Below, piece after piece: positions 33,581 to 42,080 of a DNA stretch of 55,833 nt. Source of the DNA: a virus. The stretch's first letter is position 1. The number at the start of each line of letters is the position of its first letter. The DNA lies in the IMG/VR virus record IMGVR_UViG_3300032401_002140, positions 1 to 55,833 of that record; one strand, written 5' to 3'. The notes below the pieces were generated by a model that worked only from the letters and a program-made list of their open reading frames with translations, did not search any database and was not told the origin of the DNA. Both the position numbers and the translations under genes were made by a program.

Positions 33581-34057
33581 ATGAAAAAAAGATTTAGAAT
33601 CTTTCCAATTTTAATAGGTATAGCATGTATTGCTATGCTTGGTGGTTATGTCCAGGCGCAGGTTGTCGGGGGTAATTATCAGAATGTTCAACGAGTGGTG
33701 AATGTGAACGGAAATCCGATGTTGAAAGACACCGGTCAATTATTCTCGATATTACAAGTCAGTAAAGCGACAACCGTTGCCGTAAATACCACCTGTGCCA
33801 TTGATTGGATATGGGTAACCAATTTAGATTCCAGTAATGCTCATTATTTTGAGATTGCGGATGGGAAAACTGTAGCTGCCGTAACGAGCGGGAATAAGAG
33901 CGCACCTTATGTTGTGCCACCTGCCGGAACTCAACCTAATACGGTATTGATACCCTTGATGGAATCTCCCATTCCAATATCGAATAAACTGGTAATTTAC
34001 TGTGATAGCACCACATTATGCATTACCGGTAAATATCATAAAGTAGGCGGGAAATAA
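33581..34057 (+). CDS. Exported head-module protein, paralogue 1
   Basis: 158 aa; AAAGGAGAAGG upstream. Signal peptide (ILIGIACIAMLGGYVQAQ, cleavage after AQA/VQA). The mature part contains VVNVNGNPMLKDTGQLF, a VNTTCAIDW cysteine motif, EIADGKTVAAVTSGNKSAP and C-terminal YHKVGGK. Its close relative is encoded directly downstream. The strand-rich mature domain resembles small jelly-roll decoration or fibre domains, but export is unexpected. Confidence 0.8.
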   Translation: MKKRFRIFPILIGIACIAMLGGYVQAQVVGGNYQNVQRVVNVNGNPMLKDTGQLFSILQVSKATTVAVNTTCAIDWIWVTNLDSSNAHYFEIADGKTVAAVTSGNKSAPYVVPPAGTQPNTVLIPLMESPIPISNKLVIYCDSTTLCITGKYHKVGGK

Positions 34058-34578
34058 TGAAGGCGATTAGAATTTTGGAAATATTACTGATTATAATCCT
34101 GGCGGTTATATTCAGTAGTATCGTCCTAGCCCAGATCATCGGTGGGAATATTGAAAACCATCAAAATGTAGTGAACGTGAATGGCAGGCCGATGTTGAAA
34201 GATACCGGTCAGATATTTACGATAAACCCATTCGGGACCTTTACAACTATCGCTGTGAATACAACCTGCGCAATTGAATGGTTAATGATCACCAATACCG
34301 ATCCATCCAATTCCCATTATATCGAGATTGCGGATGGGAATACCGTGGCTGCCGTAACCAGCGGGAATAAGAGCGCACCCATTCAAATAGCACCGATGAA
34401 TTTCCTGGTCGGACATGGATTAACGTCCGCCTTTGATATCAGTTTGGTAGAACCGACAAAAATAACAATGCCCTTGACCGGATCTCCTCTGCCGATTGCC
34501 AAAAAATTAGTGATTTATATGGATAGTACCACGTTTTTGGCGGTATCCGGAAAAACCCATAAAGTAGGCGGTAAATAA
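34057..34578 (+). CDS. Exported head-module protein, paralogue 2
   Basis: 173 aa; ATG overlaps the previous stop (TAATG). Signal peptide (LLIIILAVIFSSIVLAQ). Tandem duplicate of the 33581 protein: shared VVNVNGxPMLKDTGQ, VNTTCAI, IADGxTVAAVTSGNKSAP and HKVGGK, with a ~20-residue insertion near residue 115. Duplication plus retention of both leaders suggests that export matters. Confidence 0.8.
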   Translation: MKAIRILEILLIIILAVIFSSIVLAQIIGGNIENHQNVVNVNGRPMLKDTGQIFTINPFGTFTTIAVNTTCAIEWLMITNTDPSNSHYIEIADGNTVAAVTSGNKSAPIQIAPMNFLVGHGLTSAFDISLVEPTKITMPLTGSPLPIAKKLVIYMDSTTFLAVSGKTHKVGGK

Positions 34579-34581
34579 TCT

Positions 34582-35106
34582 ATGATGGAAAAAACTCATA
34601 ACCGGTATCCCTCTTCCCGGGGAATAGGGATACCTTTTTTTTCAATGCTGATCCTGGTGATATTATGCAGTTGGTGTTATGGAATTGAGAATGGCCGATC
34701 TGTACCGGTACCCAATCAACCCGGGACTTTACTATTTGGATATTCCACTACTACCTGTAGTGTAGATACCACGCATGTAGATTTGAACATGTTTCCAGGA
34801 CAAGGATTATTACCGGCTTTTGATTTGGTACAATATTCGGTATCCAGTGTCTTTGCATTAAGTACAGTCCGCTGCCAATTGGGAGATTTATTTTGCAGCA
34901 GCACCACCACGACTCAAAAATATATCGCATTATTCGATACATCCAGCACAGGAGGTATAGGGATTAAGAATTTTCGATATGGATTTTGGGTCAGAGCCTA
35001 TCCAGACCCGGTGCATATCCCTTTTACATCCCCGCCGGTATTTTTCAATGGATGTTGGGTCATCCAATCCGAGGGATTAGAAACCGGTGGAACAGTTTAC
35101 CGATAA
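34582..35106 (+). CDS. Third exported protein of the head module
   Basis: 174 aa, 3 nt after the preceding gene. Hydrophobic leader (IPFFSMLILVILCSWCYG) after a basic N-terminus. The mature part carries four cysteines and T/S-rich stretches. Similar size and position to the two paralogues before it, but sequence similarity is weak. Function unknown. Confidence 0.7.
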   Translation: MMEKTHNRYPSSRGIGIPFFSMLILVILCSWCYGIENGRSVPVPNQPGTLLFGYSTTTCSVDTTHVDLNMFPGQGLLPAFDLVQYSVSSVFALSTVRCQLGDLFCSSTTTTQKYIALFDTSSTGGIGIKNFRYGFWVRAYPDPVHIPFTSPPVFFNGCWVIQSEGLETGGTVYR

Positions 35107-35121
35107 GAAAGAAGGGATCAT

Positions 35122-35379
35122 ATGCATGAAATAACAGTGACCTGGCTGGGAAAAGAAAATCAAAAAATCGGCGATGGGGTTGATGCATTGGAATTGAAGC
35201 CGGGCCGGCAAATGATTCAACGGAAATTGATGTTGGTTCATAAGCAGGAACTGGCGCCATTACTGCATACGGGAATATTATGCCCGGCTAGTTTGACGGA
35301 TAAACAAATTGAAGTGCGACAGAAAATGGTCGTAAAGCGGATCTGTAGGAAAGAAAAAGCTGCGAAAAATAAAACTTAA
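35122..35379 (+). CDS. Small protein, paralogue of 33169
   Basis: 85 aa. Starts MHEITVTWLGKENQKIG; shares the LKPGRQ ... LLHTGIL ... DKQIEVRQ pattern with the 116-aa product at 33169 but has a shorter, very basic tail (KRICRKEKAAKNKT). Followed by a type E repeat. Confidence 0.65.
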   Translation: MHEITVTWLGKENQKIGDGVDALELKPGRQMIQRKLMLVHKQELAPLLHTGILCPASLTDKQIEVRQKMVVKRICRKEKAAKNKT

Positions 35380-35381
35380 AA

Positions 35382-35408
35382 TGGATTCCAGCTTTCGCTG
35401 GAATGACA
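35382..35408. repeat. Type E hairpin repeat
   Basis: GGATTCCAGC-TTTC-GCTGGAATGA hairpin, 3 nt after the 35122 gene stop. Confidence 0.9.
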
Positions 35409-35426
35409 ATACGGGTATATTAAAAA

Positions 35427-35963
35427 ATGAAATTAGGCGATTTAAATATGATGGTGAGAGAAGCATTGGGCGATATCCATTATGACAGCAATGGGGATAT
35501 TATCACCAAATCCCAACGGTATCATGATAAACAAATTGCTTATTATACGGCACGAGCGATTGTGGATAAGGAAGCCATATTTCCGGAAGGAATACAACTT
35601 TCATCCAGCATCATAAGCGGAGTAGATAATGATACTACCCTCACGCCGGATTTAACGGAACGATATAAAACATTAATTGCGGATATTGTAGCGCGACAAC
35701 GGCAACCGATAGTGGATAAATCGAAACGGAATCCAGATGGATCGGGGATATCGATTCGATTATCCAAGAGTTCCCAGACGGTAGTGGAATTGGTAGCGGA
35801 TTATAAACATGAGTTCTTAAAGGCGCAAGGTATGGGCGCCGGTGAAGCTCAAATTATGGATACCACCGGTACAACCGATAATGCAGATAATGATTTAGTC
35901 AAACAAACCAAGGATATCGATAAGTCCTATCAATCGAGTGAAACTTTAGCAAATTATGGCTAA
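35427..35963 (+). CDS. Putative head-tail connector protein
   Basis: 178 aa, mostly helical at the N-terminus and polar at the C-terminus, ending in a D/N/T-rich tail. Position after the capsid block and before tail genes fits a head completion (gp6-like) adaptor. No motif confirms this. No strong ribosome binding site upstream. Confidence 0.65.
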   Translation: MKLGDLNMMVREALGDIHYDSNGDIITKSQRYHDKQIAYYTARAIVDKEAIFPEGIQLSSSIISGVDNDTTLTPDLTERYKTLIADIVARQRQPIVDKSKRNPDGSGISIRLSKSSQTVVELVADYKHEFLKAQGMGAGEAQIMDTTGTTDNADNDLVKQTKDIDKSYQSSETLANYG

Positions 35964-35983
35964 GTGCCAAATGAGAGGATTTA

Positions 35984-36409
35984 ATGGGCCGGAATGAATT
36001 TGATTTGGGGGAACAATTCCAAGAATCGTATGATGATTTTGGTACAGAAGAATGCCATGTTATCCGATATTCAAAATCAGGCGGATCAGCTTATGGCGGG
36101 TCATATCCCAAAGAGACAGAATTGTTTCCGGAAGAGAGATATCCAATCATTATCCAGAATTTAAATCAGAACCGGATCGGGTCCTGGTATGGTCCGCAAG
36201 TACAAAAAGCAGCAGCCGTATTGGATGAAAAAAGATTAGGTGTAAATATAATGACCAGCGGGAAATTGGTAATGGTTAAAGGGATTCAATTACAGAAAGA
36301 GGATTTAATTGAATATCCCATCGGAAGCGGGAAAACGTTTCATGTGGGTATCGCATCATTGCAATGGGATACGATCCATGAAATCAGCCAATGTATCGTA
36401 CAGATGTAA
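35984..36409 (+). CDS. Putative head-tail/stopper protein
   Basis: 141 aa, short gap after the previous gene; GAGG upstream. Acidic, beta-rich (VIRYSKSGGSAYGGSYPKET). Located where phages encode stopper or neck proteins; unconfirmed. Confidence 0.6.
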   Translation: MGRNEFDLGEQFQESYDDFGTEECHVIRYSKSGGSAYGGSYPKETELFPEERYPIIIQNLNQNRIGSWYGPQVQKAAAVLDEKRLGVNIMTSGKLVMVKGIQLQKEDLIEYPIGSGKTFHVGIASLQWDTIHEISQCIVQM

Positions 36410-36428
36410 CAAAATTGAAAGGAGAGAT

Positions 36429-37361
36429 ATGAAAAAAGTATTAGCTATTATAACGGGAATATTCCTGATCACGAGTTGGGTATTAGGTTCCATAACGATC
36501 ACACAGGAATATGTAAATCCCAGCAACCGGATCAAAGGGACCAAATCTGTATCCATAGATATCATTTCGATGCGGACGGATCCATCCGACCAGGCCAGTG
36601 AAACCTATTTATTACGAGCCTGGGATAACAGTGCCGCCACCACCCGAACCGATATACCATTGGATGCGGTTATTCGGCAATTATTGGATGGGAAAGACAG
36701 TTCACCCCAACCGAATGTAGTCGAGAGTTATTTGAATCAAGCGGTGGTTGGAGCGAATACTGCGGTTACTATTTATGTAGATAATGGGACAGGATTTCTC
36801 AATAATCAACCCATCGCGATCGCTTCCACTTACAATCAATTGACCAATAATACGGGAGTTTGTTATGGAATAGTCAGTTCATTAAGCGATACAACAACCA
36901 TTCAATTAATCCTTCCTATCACGGTGGATTATCCGATAGGCGCGATTGTGCAACAATTAAATCCCAAAGGAGCATCAACAAATCAGAATGGCGAATTGGG
37001 ATTAAAAGCGAAATTTGAAAGACCTTTACCGCCGGTGACCTTGAGTGTATCCACAACCACCAGCACGGGAGGGAAATTACGAGTTGGATGGACCGCCTCT
37101 GCCAGTACCGTAGCCACCTATTATGATCTGTATGTCAGCCAGACAGCCATCAGCGGGAATTTTGAGAATACCATCCCGGCTTATCGCAATGCGACCTGGA
37201 GTATTAATACCGCAAGTATCAGCACAGGATTATTGATAACCACTCCATTGAGCACCACCGGTTATTATGTCTATATCGTGAGTAAAGATGCGGTAGGAAT
37301 ACATGATGTTAACCGGTCCAATATACTGGGGACTAGTCAGGCGTATATTTCATCGCCGTAA
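36429..37361 (+). CDS. Exported protein with fibronectin-III-like domain
   Basis: 310 aa from ATG 36429 with AAAGGAGAG upstream (an in-frame ATG at 36309 lies inside the previous gene). Signal peptide (MKKVLAIITGIFLITSWVLGS). The last ~100 residues (PPVTLSVSTTTSTGGKLRVG ... TGYYVYIVSKDAVG) look like an FN3 domain, common in phage surface proteins and thought to bind carbohydrate. Export of such a protein from the connector region is unusual. Confidence 0.75.
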   Translation: MKKVLAIITGIFLITSWVLGSITITQEYVNPSNRIKGTKSVSIDIISMRTDPSDQASETYLLRAWDNSAATTRTDIPLDAVIRQLLDGKDSSPQPNVVESYLNQAVVGANTAVTIYVDNGTGFLNNQPIAIASTYNQLTNNTGVCYGIVSSLSDTTTIQLILPITVDYPIGAIVQQLNPKGASTNQNGELGLKAKFERPLPPVTLSVSTTTSTGGKLRVGWTASASTVATYYDLYVSQTAISGNFENTIPAYRNATWSINTASISTGLLITTPLSTTGYYVYIVSKDAVGIHDVNRSNILGTSQAYISSP

Positions 37362-37401
37362 TAAAAGAGCAATCAGCTATCAGCAAAAAGAAAGAGAAAG
37401 A

Positions 37402-37977
37402 ATGCAATTATTAACAGCGGCAGCCAGACCCAGGAATTTAGAATTATCGATCCAGAATGCCATTCAACAAGCATTAGCACAATTGGATCCATTTCCGGTA
37501 TGGCTGGAGAAAGATTATTCCAATTTATGCTGGGATGAAGAAGGGTTCGATCCGCAATCCGAAGAAATTGCCAATGAAGGGAAATGGTTATTTGATGTCT
37601 GGGTGCGATTTGAATGGATCCAGAATCAAATTACCCGGAATGGCCGGAATATATTACGGATACGCTGTGAAGGCCGAATGGATACCAAACCGCCGGATCC
37701 GCGGGGACATGGGGTTGCTCTGGTGCGGGACGATATGATCAGTGTGATGACGGCATTAAGCTGGTCCGCTCAAAAAATCTATGATTATGGCACGGAATTG
37801 GAACCTATTGGAGATGATGAAACCCAGGATACCGGGAGGGAATGTACTATTATGGCGGTGATGGCGAGCCGGACCCGGGATGAAGCCATTAAAAAAGAAC
37901 GGAATTTATATGGAATTATATCGCATGAATTAATGTATGAGATTCCATCAGATGCCAAGACAGAATTTAAATATTAA
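37402..37977 (+). CDS. Putative tail completion/neck protein
   Basis: 191 aa from ATG 37402 (GAGAAAG upstream); a longer frame starting at 37303 overlaps the FN3 gene and lacks a site. Soluble, with an aromatic-rich middle (WLFDVWVRFEWIQNQI). Position suggests a neck or tail-terminator protein. Not recognised. Confidence 0.65.
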   Translation: MQLLTAAARPRNLELSIQNAIQQALAQLDPFPVWLEKDYSNLCWDEEGFDPQSEEIANEGKWLFDVWVRFEWIQNQITRNGRNILRIRCEGRMDTKPPDPRGHGVALVRDDMISVMTALSWSAQKIYDYGTELEPIGDDETQDTGRECTIMAVMASRTRDEAIKKERNLYGIISHELMYEIPSDAKTEFKY

Positions 37978-38004
37978 AAAATTAGAGAAGAAAGGAATGA
38001 GATT

Positions 38005-38796
38005 ATGGGAAATGATGTAAGCGCATTTGGATCGACGGTCGATCCATTATTGGAAACCTATTCTGAAAACAGTAATGTCATGTTTATCACTCAACAGGAT
38101 GGCGCTATTACCCGGGAATTTAAACTGATCCCCGCCATGTCCTATACCGGAATGATCAAACCGGAAAAGTTTACGGGCGTAGGCGCGAAAGGATTGGAAG
38201 GATCGGATACGAATCCGTTTGGCCGGGATTTAAAATTAGCCCGGGAAACAAAAATGGAAGATATCCAAAAAGCCACCCGACAAGCGGTGGATAATGTCGG
38301 AGTTGCCCATCAGCCGGGAGACGATAAAAATTTATTGAAATATTCAGAATTGATATATCACCGGGTGATTTGCGTGGTGGAAGTTATGGGAGAAGGAACG
38401 ATTCCGAATAATGTCGCGGGATATGATTTCAGTGTCAAGAAAAATGCCGGTGAAGGGATCCCGGCGGATATCGTTATAAACCCGTTGATTCAAGGCGGAA
38501 CTCCCCCGAATAATGTTTGTATAACCATTCCAGCAGGTGCGACCTGGGATTATATGAAACAATCCGATTTACGAAATTTTGCGACCTGGGGATTAACATT
38601 TAAATATTGGATCCCGGGAAGCGATCCATTTACAGATCATTTAATCACCCCATCGGCCTTATGGGATAATTTCATAGCCCAGGCATTTTCCTCCGCTTTA
38701 ACCGGATATACCCTGGTACGGATTGCGGTATTTAACGATTATTGGCAAGAACAATTAACCATGGATGAGTTTCGCAGCGATGATGATAATGCATAA
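38005..38796 (+). CDS. Putative tail tube/major tail protein
   Basis: 263 aa; AAAGGAATGAG upstream. Beta-rich with several aromatic strands (NFATWGLTFKYWIPGSDPFT) and no helical bundles. It is the best candidate for the tail tube subunit given its size and place downstream of the connectors. Motif support is lacking. Confidence 0.55.
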   Translation: MGNDVSAFGSTVDPLLETYSENSNVMFITQQDGAITREFKLIPAMSYTGMIKPEKFTGVGAKGLEGSDTNPFGRDLKLARETKMEDIQKATRQAVDNVGVAHQPGDDKNLLKYSELIYHRVICVVEVMGEGTIPNNVAGYDFSVKKNAGEGIPADIVINPLIQGGTPPNNVCITIPAGATWDYMKQSDLRNFATWGLTFKYWIPGSDPFTDHLITPSALWDNFIAQAFSSALTGYTLVRIAVFNDYWQEQLTMDEFRSDDDNA

Positions 38797-38807
38797 GGAA
38801 AAATGGC

Positions 38808-39449
38808 ATGGGAAGTTTGGTAACGAGAGACCGGGCGTATTGGGCATGTCCCCGTATTGAGAGGCCGGAAAAAGATGAATATACCGATGGAACGCAAAAA
38901 TATATACAATCCGCCTACCGATGGCATAAATCCTTATTTTTATGGTATGCGCTAGGAACGACCCCTTCTGAATCAGAGATCAGCGATGCGTTAGCAGAAG
39001 AGTTTTCACCCGGGACGGATTATGTATGTTCTCCCCAATTGTTATCGGGATTAGTCCAAGAACATCCCGACTTATCTTATTGTCATTTACATTATATCGG
39101 GATTAAGTTATCGAATGGATTACCGGATATCACCGGACAGATACCCTATTATTTACCGGTTGCCGCAGTTCAACAAATTAAAATATCCCGACGCCCATTA
39201 GCCGATGGGAATCAAGACCCGCAAAATTTAGGAACCTATCAAGAGATCCGATATCAGGTACGATGGGCACGGTGTGCGAATGAAAACTCGTCCCAAATAA
39301 CGAAATTTATTTCACAATTTTTTTATCCCCAGACGAATTATATACTGGATATGCAGAGTTTAATCAGCAGTTTACGACCTATTTCGCCCAAGAATAATGC
39401 GATCGGCCGGTTTGACGGGATATTGATTGGGAAATATTTAACTAATTAG
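38808..39449 (+). CDS. Tail-module protein, unknown
   Basis: 213 aa, 11 nt after the preceding gene. Tyr/Trp/Pro-rich N-terminal half (RAYWACPRIERPEKDEY) and a C-terminal ISRRPLADG ... LIGKYLTN. Same operon as the tail genes; function unknown. Confidence 0.65.
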   Translation: MGSLVTRDRAYWACPRIERPEKDEYTDGTQKYIQSAYRWHKSLFLWYALGTTPSESEISDALAEEFSPGTDYVCSPQLLSGLVQEHPDLSYCHLHYIGIKLSNGLPDITGQIPYYLPVAAVQQIKISRRPLADGNQDPQNLGTYQEIRYQVRWARCANENSSQITKFISQFFYPQTNYILDMQSLISSLRPISPKNNAIGRFDGILIGKYLTN

Positions 39450-39459
39450 GAGAACGATT

Positions 39460-40449
39460 ATGGTTGAAATAGATGTTGAGATGAAAAAGGCCATGACATT
39501 TTTTGAAGCCGTCATGGCGATGAATCATGGCGATATGGAATTACCCGGAATCAGACAAATCCAGATTAATTATATCAAAGAAATATTCATGATGATTTAT
39601 GGTGAAAATATTCAAGCCTTATCACCCGAACAACAGGCGATCCTGGTTCAAAGATTTGAGAAATATGGGATGGTAGAACCGAAAGAACGAATATTATTAT
39701 CGGCAATTTATAAAAGTTTAAGCGATACAGATTATTTAAAAAAGAATGGCGCGGATAAAGTGGTTGACGATGTACGGAAATTTTTATATCCGATATTTAA
39801 CCAGGATCTGCCGGAAGCAGTCTTAGCGGATGTAAAAGAAGAATCCATAAATTTGGAAGAGGAGGATCGGATATTTAACCGATTTCCAAACGATGTGAGA
39901 TATTTAAGCAAGAAAGAAACCGAGGAACGATATGAGAAATCGGAAAAGCAAAAGGATTATCTGAAAGGAAATGTTAAAGATTTGGCCATATTATGGGATG
40001 AGAACCGGAAGCAAGCGCATTTGGGAGAGGAACCGGCAGCCAAAAGAGCATCCGCTCAAGATTGGTTATGGATATGGTACCTGGAAATGCAATCCAAGAA
40101 AGTGAAAGTGGATTTGGGGATGTTGGAATTGCGGGTACGATTACAGCATTGGATAAATTTTTTATGGCCGAACCAGACTCAGGTGGATCGATATAATGAA
40201 TCAAGAATAAAAGAGAAGTTACCGCGGTGGGTCCGGGAAAATCAAAATGAACCCCCTTCCTGGTATCTGGAGATATTAAAGAAAATAGAAACCGACGGGA
40301 AAACAAAATTTGACCGGATTAAAGAACGGATTAAGTTTTATTTGAATGAATTGAATAATCGATTGTTGTCCTATCATAATCCGGATTTATTGATAACGGT
40401 ATCGGCGATAGAGAATCGTCCCGATGCAGAAAGAAATAAGAAAAAATAA
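39460..40449 (+). CDS. Large helical tail-module protein (assembly-chaperone candidate)
   Basis: 329 aa; AGGAGAACG upstream. Almost entirely alpha-helical and highly charged. It overlaps the next gene as TAATG. Tail assembly chaperones are helical and encoded between tube and tape-measure genes, but I see no slippery site, so the assignment is tentative. Confidence 0.6.
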   Translation: MVEIDVEMKKAMTFFEAVMAMNHGDMELPGIRQIQINYIKEIFMMIYGENIQALSPEQQAILVQRFEKYGMVEPKERILLSAIYKSLSDTDYLKKNGADKVVDDVRKFLYPIFNQDLPEAVLADVKEESINLEEEDRIFNRFPNDVRYLSKKETEERYEKSEKQKDYLKGNVKDLAILWDENRKQAHLGEEPAAKRASAQDWLWIWYLEMQSKKVKVDLGMLELRVRLQHWINFLWPNQTQVDRYNESRIKEKLPRWVRENQNEPPSWYLEILKKIETDGKTKFDRIKERIKFYLNELNNRLLSYHNPDLLITVSAIENRPDAERNKKK

Positions 40450-41222
40450 TGTATCCCCGATCAGTTATCATAAATGGACAAGATAAACGGACGGTAGTTA
40501 ATCCGATTACAGAGACGGAATATACCCTGGTTGGGAATTCGGGGTTGAATACGTTGCGATTGCGTGAATCTCCCAGTAATATCAGCCCGAATACTCTGGG
40601 TATAACCAGTGTGGGTCATCCCGGGAGTTATGTATATTCGATTGTCAATCATCAACCCATCGCCGGTGGAGAATTTCGGGTAGATTGGAATAATAACCGG
40701 ATATTTATTTATGCGTTTGCCGCGGACGATGCGATTTCGATCAGTTATAAGGGTAAAGGGACTGTCCGGTTAATCGATGATTTGAAATTAATATACCTGG
40801 AACAGAAATTAAAAGTTGATTTTGTCGGATCCCCATCGCCGGGAGAGGTTTTGGGGAAGCGATATACAGGATTGGATAAATTGTTGAATGCAGAACCTTT
40901 GCAATATGCGACGCAAACCGCCGATCAGTTTTTGGATATTACCATGTTTGAAATTAATCTGGATCGACAGGCCACGGACGATATATTGCAGTTACGATTT
41001 GAGGCGGTGAATGGAGCGAATGCGATTGAATCGTATTATGAATTGACGGATTTGATCACGAAAAATAGCGGGAATTATTTTTTACAAAGCGCCGCAGCGG
41101 GGAATTATTTATTGCGGATATCCAAGAGTCATCCGTATTTACGAATATTATGTAAAGACGGATCGGCATTGAGCGGAGTAACGGGAGTTCATATTCAGGG
41201 ATATTGCATAGAAATAGTTTAG
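40449..41222 (+). CDS. Tail-module beta-rich protein
   Basis: 257 aa. Begins MYPRSVIINGQDKRTVVNPI; long beta-rich region followed by a jelly-roll-like C-terminal half (FLDITMFEINLDRQATDDIL ... HIQGYCIEIV). Resembles distal tail or tail-surface proteins in style. Translationally coupled to the preceding gene. Confidence 0.65.
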   Translation: MYPRSVIINGQDKRTVVNPITETEYTLVGNSGLNTLRLRESPSNISPNTLGITSVGHPGSYVYSIVNHQPIAGGEFRVDWNNNRIFIYAFAADDAISISYKGKGTVRLIDDLKLIYLEQKLKVDFVGSPSPGEVLGKRYTGLDKLLNAEPLQYATQTADQFLDITMFEINLDRQATDDILQLRFEAVNGANAIESYYELTDLITKNSGNYFLQSAAAGNYLLRISKSHPYLRILCKDGSALSGVTGVHIQGYCIEIV

Positions 41223-41281
41223 AGTTTCTAGTTTAAAGTTTCTAGTTGGAAAGATGGATTCCAGCTTTCGCTGGAATGACA
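41223..41281. repeat. Interspersed repeats A and E
   Basis: Type A 41223-41248 and type E hairpin 41255-41281. Confidence 0.9.
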
Positions 41282-41303
41282 AATTGAATAATAGATAAAA
41301 AAT

Positions 41304-41621
41304 ATGGCGCCATTACAACCACCGATTGAAGTCTTTGACGGGAATGATACGTATGTCAGTATCGAGACTGTGGAAGAGGATCAATTAAAAATTCATGGTC
41401 AGCGGTTTATAGAGTTTCAGCGGGATAATGAAGGACGGAGAGTGGAAGATGATGAGGGGGTTGGTAGTATAGCCCGTAATAATAATGATGTTAAGAAACA
41501 GGGGGTATTGATTACGTTCTTTGAATCGGATCGGTTGGGAACCGGGAAACATGCGTTTGTTGGAACACCGACTATTCAATATCAACGATTGAGTATCGGG
41601 CCGTCGGAGTTTGTAACTTAA
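41304..41621 (+). CDS. Small acidic tail-module protein
   Basis: 105 aa, soluble and acidic (VEDDEGVGSIARNNNDVKKQ). No recognised domain and no strong ribosome binding site; the repeat cluster sits directly upstream. Confidence 0.6.
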   Translation: MAPLQPPIEVFDGNDTYVSIETVEEDQLKIHGQRFIEFQRDNEGRRVEDDEGVGSIARNNNDVKKQGVLITFFESDRLGTGKHAFVGTPTIQYQRLSIGPSEFVT

Positions 41622-41626
41622 AAACA

Positions 41627-41762
41627 AGTTTCTAGTTTAAAGTTTCTAGTTTCTAGTTGAAAGAGCTATTGGCTATCAGCTAAAGAAGAAGTTTCTAGTT
41701 TAAAGTTTCTAGTTTCTAGTTTGGGTGTCGGGAAAGAGATAAGACGTATCATTCCCGACGCT
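41627..41762. repeat. Repeat cluster A-H-A-C
   Basis: Type A 41627-41659, H 41664-41685, A 41690-41722 and C hairpin 41725-41762 (arms GTGTCGGGAA and TTCCCGACGC). Almost the whole gap is repeat. Confidence 0.9.
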
Positions 41763-41803
41763 GCAGAAAGCTTAAGATTTAAAGTTGAAAGGAAGTGAAT
41801 GAA

Positions 41804-42004
41804 ATGAAAATGTATAAAAGCGGGAATAATTCATTAAAAATTAATGGGATCCAATATCCGTTGGGAGAAGAAATTCCAAAAGAAATAGTTGATAATTTGA
41901 CTCCTGACAGAAAGATAAATTTGATCAGTATGTTGCGAATGGTCATATCAAAGCCATTGAAATACTTGATGAAATATAAGAAAGATGGGAATAGGATACC
42001 GTAA
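41804..42004 (+). CDS. 66-aa basic protein
   Basis: ATG 41804 with AAAGGAAG 8 nt upstream; the GTG at 41795 touches that site. Begins MKMYKSGNNSLKINGIQYPL. Very basic, short, without membrane segment. Might be a small tail-tip or regulatory protein; not recognised. Confidence 0.6.
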   Translation: MKMYKSGNNSLKINGIQYPLGEEIPKEIVDNLTPDRKINLISMLRMVISKPLKYLMKYKKDGNRIP

Positions 42005-42008
42005 AAGA

Positions 42009-42042
42009 ACCCTCACCCTGGCCCTCTCCCAGAGGGAGAGGG
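42009..42042. repeat. Interspersed repeat B
   Basis: CCCTCACCCTGGCCCTCTCC / GAGGGAGAGGG imperfect palindrome, upstream of the 42081 gene. Confidence 0.9.
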
Positions 42043-42080
42043 AAAAGAAAGATGACCAATGAAGAGGGAAAGAGTAAAAG

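Noticed and set aside
38808-40449. Programmed frameshift between the tail-module genes
   Set aside because: The genes are separated by a stop, a 10-nt gap and an AGGAGAACG site; no slippery heptamer was seen at the junction.
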